A stretch of DNA of 64,000 nt from an uncultured Pseudomonadota bacterium (lineage in GTDB: Bacteria; Pseudomonadota; Alphaproteobacteria; UBA3830): assembly GCA_902771535.1 (NCBI GenBank), contig CACXWU010000002.1, forward strand, positions 50,481 through 114,480, written 5' to 3'. The notes under the pieces are model-generated. The model was not told where the DNA came from and did no database searches. It worked only from the letters and a program-made list of their open reading frames with translations. The position numbers and the translations under genes are program-made. The number at the start of each line of letters is the position of its first letter. The stretch's first letter is position 1. Positions 60,972 to 64,000 of this stretch are shown here, one piece after another.

Positions 60972-61101
60972 TCCTATATTAAAAAAATTTAATTTTTTAT
61001 CGCCGAGGATATCTCTCAATCGCATCTCGTCATATAAAATAATCAACCGAATTTCATCATTTGCATTTTGCAACAAAATCTTCGTTGCTCACCACTTTTT
61101 G

Positions 61102-61131
61102 TTGGTCAAAAATCACAAGTTTTGATACAAT
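61102..61131 (+). promoter_or_regulatory. Promoter of the BI-1 family gene
   Basis: TTGGTC, 18 bases, TACAAT, 27 bases upstream of the start codon with GGAGG in between. Confidence 0.6.
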
Positions 61132-61158
61132 ACTTCCGGCAAGTTATGGAGGGTTGTC

Positions 61159-61866
61159 ATGAAGAACAAAGTTTCATCATTTTACAAAGAAGCTGTAGCG
61201 ACCGTGGATGCTGGCCTCAGGAAGTACATGCTGAAGGTTTTTACCCATATGTGCATTGGGTTGGGAGTCACTGCTTTTGCGGCTTATTTTGTGAGCACAT
61301 CTCAGGCAATTATGCAGACCGTGTTTGCTTCGGGACTTGTATGGGGATTAATTATCGCTGAATTCGCGTTGGTGATTTACTTGTCTGCCAGAATAGACAA
61401 GATGTCTTCGCAAACGGCGCAATTCTGTTTCTATGCATATGCGCTTTTGTCGGGTGTATCTCTTGCCCCGATTTTCGTTGCATATACGGGGGAAAGTATC
61501 GCGACAACGTTTTTTGTGACGTCGGCGACATTCCTGTCCATGGTGATTTACGGATATACCACCGACAAAGACCTGACAGGCGTAGGTTCCTTCTTTATGA
61601 TGGGATTATTCGGGTTGATCATCGCAAGCGTGGCGAATATTTTTATGAGAAGTTCTGCTTTGGGCTTCGTTACTTCGGTAATCGGAGTCGTGATTTTTAC
61701 GGGACTTACCGCTTGGGATGCTCAGCTGATAAAGAGCCTGTATTTTGAGGGAGAATCAGAAGAAGCGTCTGAGAAAAAATCAATTATCGGAGCTTTGAGA
61801 TTATATCTCGATTTCATCAACATGTTCTTATATCTGTTGAGATTTCTGGGAAACAGAAGAAATTAG
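61159..61866 (+). CDS. BI-1/YccA family membrane protein
   Basis: The 235-residue protein has seven membrane helices and the Bax inhibitor-1 pattern: LRKYMLKVFTHMCIGLGVTAFAAYFV at the start, YALLSGVSLAPIF, TSATFLSMVIYGYTTDKDLTGVGSFF and the acidic last helix region TGLTAWDAQLIKSLY. Family members act as pH-sensitive calcium leak channels or protease modulators (YccA with FtsH), and the role here is unproven. A TATGGAGGG ribosome site precedes ATG 61159. A terminator follows. Confidence 0.88.
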   Translation: MKNKVSSFYKEAVATVDAGLRKYMLKVFTHMCIGLGVTAFAAYFVSTSQAIMQTVFASGLVWGLIIAEFALVIYLSARIDKMSSQTAQFCFYAYALLSGVSLAPIFVAYTGESIATTFFVTSATFLSMVIYGYTTDKDLTGVGSFFMMGLFGLIIASVANIFMRSSALGFVTSVIGVVIFTGLTAWDAQLIKSLYFEGESEEASEKKSIIGALRLYLDFINMFLYLLRFLGNRRN

Positions 61867-61899
61867 CCGATTTCAAGAATTTTTTCGATGAGTAATATT

Positions 61900-61925
61900 G
61901 CCCCGAATTTTGGGGCTTTTTATTG
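61900..61925 (+). terminator. Terminator after the BI-1 family gene
   Basis: GCCCC, seven-base loop, GGGGC, then TTTTTATT. Confidence 0.8.
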
Positions 61926-61999
61926 ACCACGTCCCTGTTCGTCCAAGCACTCCCCCGCTTTCTAAGCTGAAGAGAAGTGATTTTCTCCTTTTTCAAAAA

Positions 62000-62031
62000 T
62001 TAACGCAAAATTAATTAATTTCGGATATGAT
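62000..62031 (+). promoter_or_regulatory. CtrA box and -10 of the exported-protein gene
   Basis: TTAA-CGCAAAA-TTAA (62000-62014) is a perfect CtrA-type box. The next bases hold ATTTCGGA and a -10 TATGAT at 62026, leaving 11 bases between box and -10. The box takes the place of a -35, as in CtrA-activated promoters. Confidence 0.6.
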
Positions 62032-62064
62032 CGGTAGTAGATTATTGCAGTAAGGGAGGAATCA

Positions 62065-62574
62065 ATGAATAAATTTTTGTTGGCATATTTTGTTACGGCT
62101 TTGCTATGCGGAAACGCTATTTCGGCAATGGATTACAATGACACTATTCATCTTAAACAAAAAAAGACTAATACCAAATTAAATAACTATCAGCAAAATG
62201 GAGGTGTAAAAGAAATATCTCATATGCAGGACCAAAGTTCGAGAAACGCGAATATTCCGGAAATTAACAAAAAACCAATTACTGAACTTTCAATAAATGA
62301 TTTTAAATTCGAACATTCGCTCCCACTTAAAGACCTAAACTGGCGTGTCTGCAAACTTATTGTGAATGGAAAAGACTTTGGTGAGCATCGGGGCACTGAA
62401 AGTACAGTAGATGCAGAAAATATTCTGGCCAGACGATTCTTAGACAAATACCAAATACAAGTATCAGGAATGAAATTTGCCTCTGCGATAAGAGAACTTT
62501 CTTGGTTTTTAAATACTCCTCCCGAAAAAAAGGTCAAATTCATTAATCTGGATGAACATGATTCTGAGGATTGA
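62065..62574 (+). CDS. Exported protein of unknown function
   Basis: I do not recognise this 169-residue protein. It has a clear signal peptide (MNKFLLAYFVTALLCGNAISA) followed by a polar, Asn/Lys/Gln-rich half and a more compact C-terminal half (PLKDLNWRVCKLIVNGKDFGEH, ENILARRFLDKYQIQVSGMKFASAIRELSWFL). The end is acidic. The signal resembles those of the ankyrin proteins here (MNKSLL, MSKLLL). An AAGGGAGGA ribosome site stands before ATG 62065. It is the first of two genes with a CtrA-type promoter, and secretion to the host side is possible. Confidence 0.65.
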   Translation: MNKFLLAYFVTALLCGNAISAMDYNDTIHLKQKKTNTKLNNYQQNGGVKEISHMQDQSSRNANIPEINKKPITELSINDFKFEHSLPLKDLNWRVCKLIVNGKDFGEHRGTESTVDAENILARRFLDKYQIQVSGMKFASAIRELSWFLNTPPEKKVKFINLDEHDSED

Positions 62575-62716
62575 TGAATAGTAAATCTTTTTAAGATCGG
62601 TCGCATCGCGCTTGAATAGACGTTTGTTGAGAAATAAACATCTCGACACGCATTGTCAGCGGAGCAAAATTTTCCTCTTTCTCGTTTTAATAAATAGAGA
62701 TAATATTTTTCAAAAT

Positions 62717-62748
62717 TTAACTTTAAATTAACCAATTTCGGATAGAAT
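62717..62748 (+). promoter_or_regulatory. CtrA box and -10 of the interrupted ankyrin gene
   Basis: TTAA-CTTTAAA-TTAA (62717-62731) followed by CC, then AATTTCGGA and a -10 TAGAAT at 62743. The 11-base distance equals that of the promoter at 62000, and the bases AATTTCGGATA are shared. Confidence 0.62.
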
Positions 62749-62833
62749 CAGGAATATGGGCTTAGGTCTGTGTTTCGTTTGTGTTTTCTCGTAGTATTTG
62801 TAAAAAATTTGAATTAGAAAATGGAGAAGAACT

Positions 62834-63901
62834 GTGAGTAAACTTTTATTGGCATTTTCTGTAGCGGCGCTGTTCTACGGAGACTGCGCGTTTGGAATGG
62901 ATAATAAAGATGAGCTTTATGAAAATCCGTGGAAAGAGTCGAATTCAGATCCATTAAAAGAAAAAGTTGATAAAAATGATGAAAAATTGGCAGAAAAAAA
63001 TTTATCCACACAGAAATTGAAAGAATTGCTAAATATTGAACGAGAAAAGGTGAAAAAATATGAACAGGCATTGCAAAAATCGCAACAATTATTAGCTGAA
63101 GAAAGAGAGAAAAACAGACAATCCGAAACACAAGGACAAAGAGTTCAAACAGAAGAATCTGAACAATTGTTTAACGATTTCAAATCAAAGTTAAATCTAA
63201 ATAGCGCTGAAACAGATAAATAATCTTCCGAAAAATTCACTTCTGAATTAGAGCCACAGAAAATAAAGGGTTCTGAGACAAAGAAGGGATTTAAATTCAA
63301 AAATTTCGATATACAACGCCCTGAAACACTATTCAACATAGGATCATCAACAGAGTCTAGGAAAATATCTCAATCAAAAAGAAAAATTCAAAAAAAAGCA
63401 AAAAAGAACGAAAAGTATCAAAAATCACCACAAGAACAACTATTCGAAGCAATACAAAACGGAAATTTAGCAGATGTAAATGACGCAATAAAAAATGGAG
63501 CTGACGTTAATATAAAAAATAATTTTGGCGATACACCGTTGCGCAACGCTTTTCTAACAAAAAATCTAAAGATTGTTAAATTTTTGGTTGAACATGGTGC
63601 TGATATCAATCAAACCGACAATGATGGATCAACACTTTTACATGTTGCATCCCTAAACGGATATTTAATTGTGAGATTTTTAGTTAAACACGGTGCTAAT
63701 ATTAACCAATCGGACAAAAATGGACATACTCCTTTGCACGTTGCCGCTCAAAATGGACACTTAGAGACTGTAGATTACTTAGTTGAACACGGTGCTGATA
63801 TCAACAAAACTAACAAAGATGGAAAGACTCCCTTAGATATAGCCGAAATCTACGCACATCAAGAAATAGTCGACTATTTAAAAAGCAAAGGCGCAAAGTA
63901 A
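62834..63901 (+). pseudogene. Secreted ankyrin protein gene with one in-frame TAA
   Basis: From GTG 62834 (GGAGAAG ahead) the frame encodes a signal peptide (MSKLLLAFSVAALFYGDCAFG), a Lys/Glu coiled coil and, at codon 130, a TAA (63221-63223). The same frame then runs on without any stop to 63901: a basic linker followed by four to five ankyrin repeats (QEQLFEAIQNGNLADVNDAIKNGADVN to EIVDYLKSKGAK). Read through, the product would be about 355 residues with the layout of the other secreted ankyrin proteins. The second part has no ribosome site or good start of its own. A recent nonsense mutation is the simplest reading, and stop read-through is the alternative. It has its own CtrA-type promoter. 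Confidence 0.75.
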
Positions 63902-63918
63902 TTATCCAAAACCAAACA

Positions 63919-63941
63919 CCCCCTTCTTAATGGGAAGGGGG
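63919..63941 (+). terminator. Hairpin after the interrupted ankyrin gene
   Basis: An 8-bp stem CCCCCTTC / GAAGGGGG with a seven-base loop lies 18 bases after the last codon. No T run follows, so termination is only likely. The remaining bases to the window end hold a start codon behind GGAG at 63961 whose frame closes after six codons. Confidence 0.5.
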
Positions 63942-64000
63942 CAAAATGGAGTAAGATATAATGAAGAAAAAACTGAACTGATTTTATTAAGCTTGGCAGT

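Noticed and set aside
63961..63981. A new gene starting at the right edge (ATG behind GGAG)
   Set aside because: The frame stops after six codons. A frameshifted signal-peptide gene is possible, but the window ends too soon to judge.

Overview
The window reads as an AT-rich chromosome segment of an alphaproteobacterium that probably lives inside a eukaryotic host, possibly Holosporales- or Rickettsiales-like. The alphaproteobacterial assignment rests on recognisable ctrA, chpT and mipZ genes, an alphaproteobacterial-type ribosomal protein L36, and a ruvCAB-tolQRAB block. The host-associated reading is inferred from several exported ankyrin-repeat proteins and the low GC. No rRNA genes and no CRISPR arrays are present. 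Four tRNA genes are present: Ser-CGA, Arg-TCT, Gly-GCC and Tyr-GTA.

Layout, left to right. 1-1002: the end of an exported parvulin-type isomerase, a strong terminator and rsmD. 1014-7720 (minus): ctrA, then three tandem paralogous sodium:solute symporter genes of exactly equal length, each behind the same small promoter, then a membrane histidine kinase. 7819-10090 (minus): an anchored protein of unknown function and a small secreted ankyrin protein. 10609-21340: a UvrA-like ATPase, ffh, an acyltransferase, a TPR lipoprotein, folC (minus), glmM, rmuC and a GrpB-type protein. 21379-27316 (minus): a pyruvate:ferredoxin oxidoreductase operon whose last gene fuses a GltD-like flavoprotein to a two-cluster ferredoxin, plus mlaEF. 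27410-32153: tRNA genes, a methyltransferase, sfsA and a bifunctional (p)ppGpp enzyme. 32273-38069: ruvCAB-tolQRAB. 38120-43913: xerC, two polyamine-type permeases, mipZ, aspartokinase and an FMN oxidoreductase. 44159-50438: rpsA, rpmJ (41 codons), a Nudix and small HTH pair, argS, a GC-rich structured RNA candidate, a parvulin gene and chpT.

50733-60855 is an integrated element of about 10.1 kb, bounded by a 16-bp direct repeat of the 3' end of tRNA-Tyr. It carries a P4-type integrase, an AlpA regulator, a Toprim primase and a DUF927 helicase, so it can plausibly copy itself. Its cargo is a 1064-residue secreted ankyrin protein and an AAA/DUF4143 ATPase. Repeated motifs at both ends look like integrase arm sites, and a 12-bp palindrome recurs at its two ends and centre.

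60927-64000: a BI-1/YccA membrane protein, then two exported-protein genes whose promoters share a perfect TTAA-N7-TTAA CtrA box at the same distance from the -10. The second is an ankyrin gene split by one in-frame TAA. Together with ctrA and chpT in the same window, this suggests that the cell-cycle phosphorelay controls some host-interaction genes.
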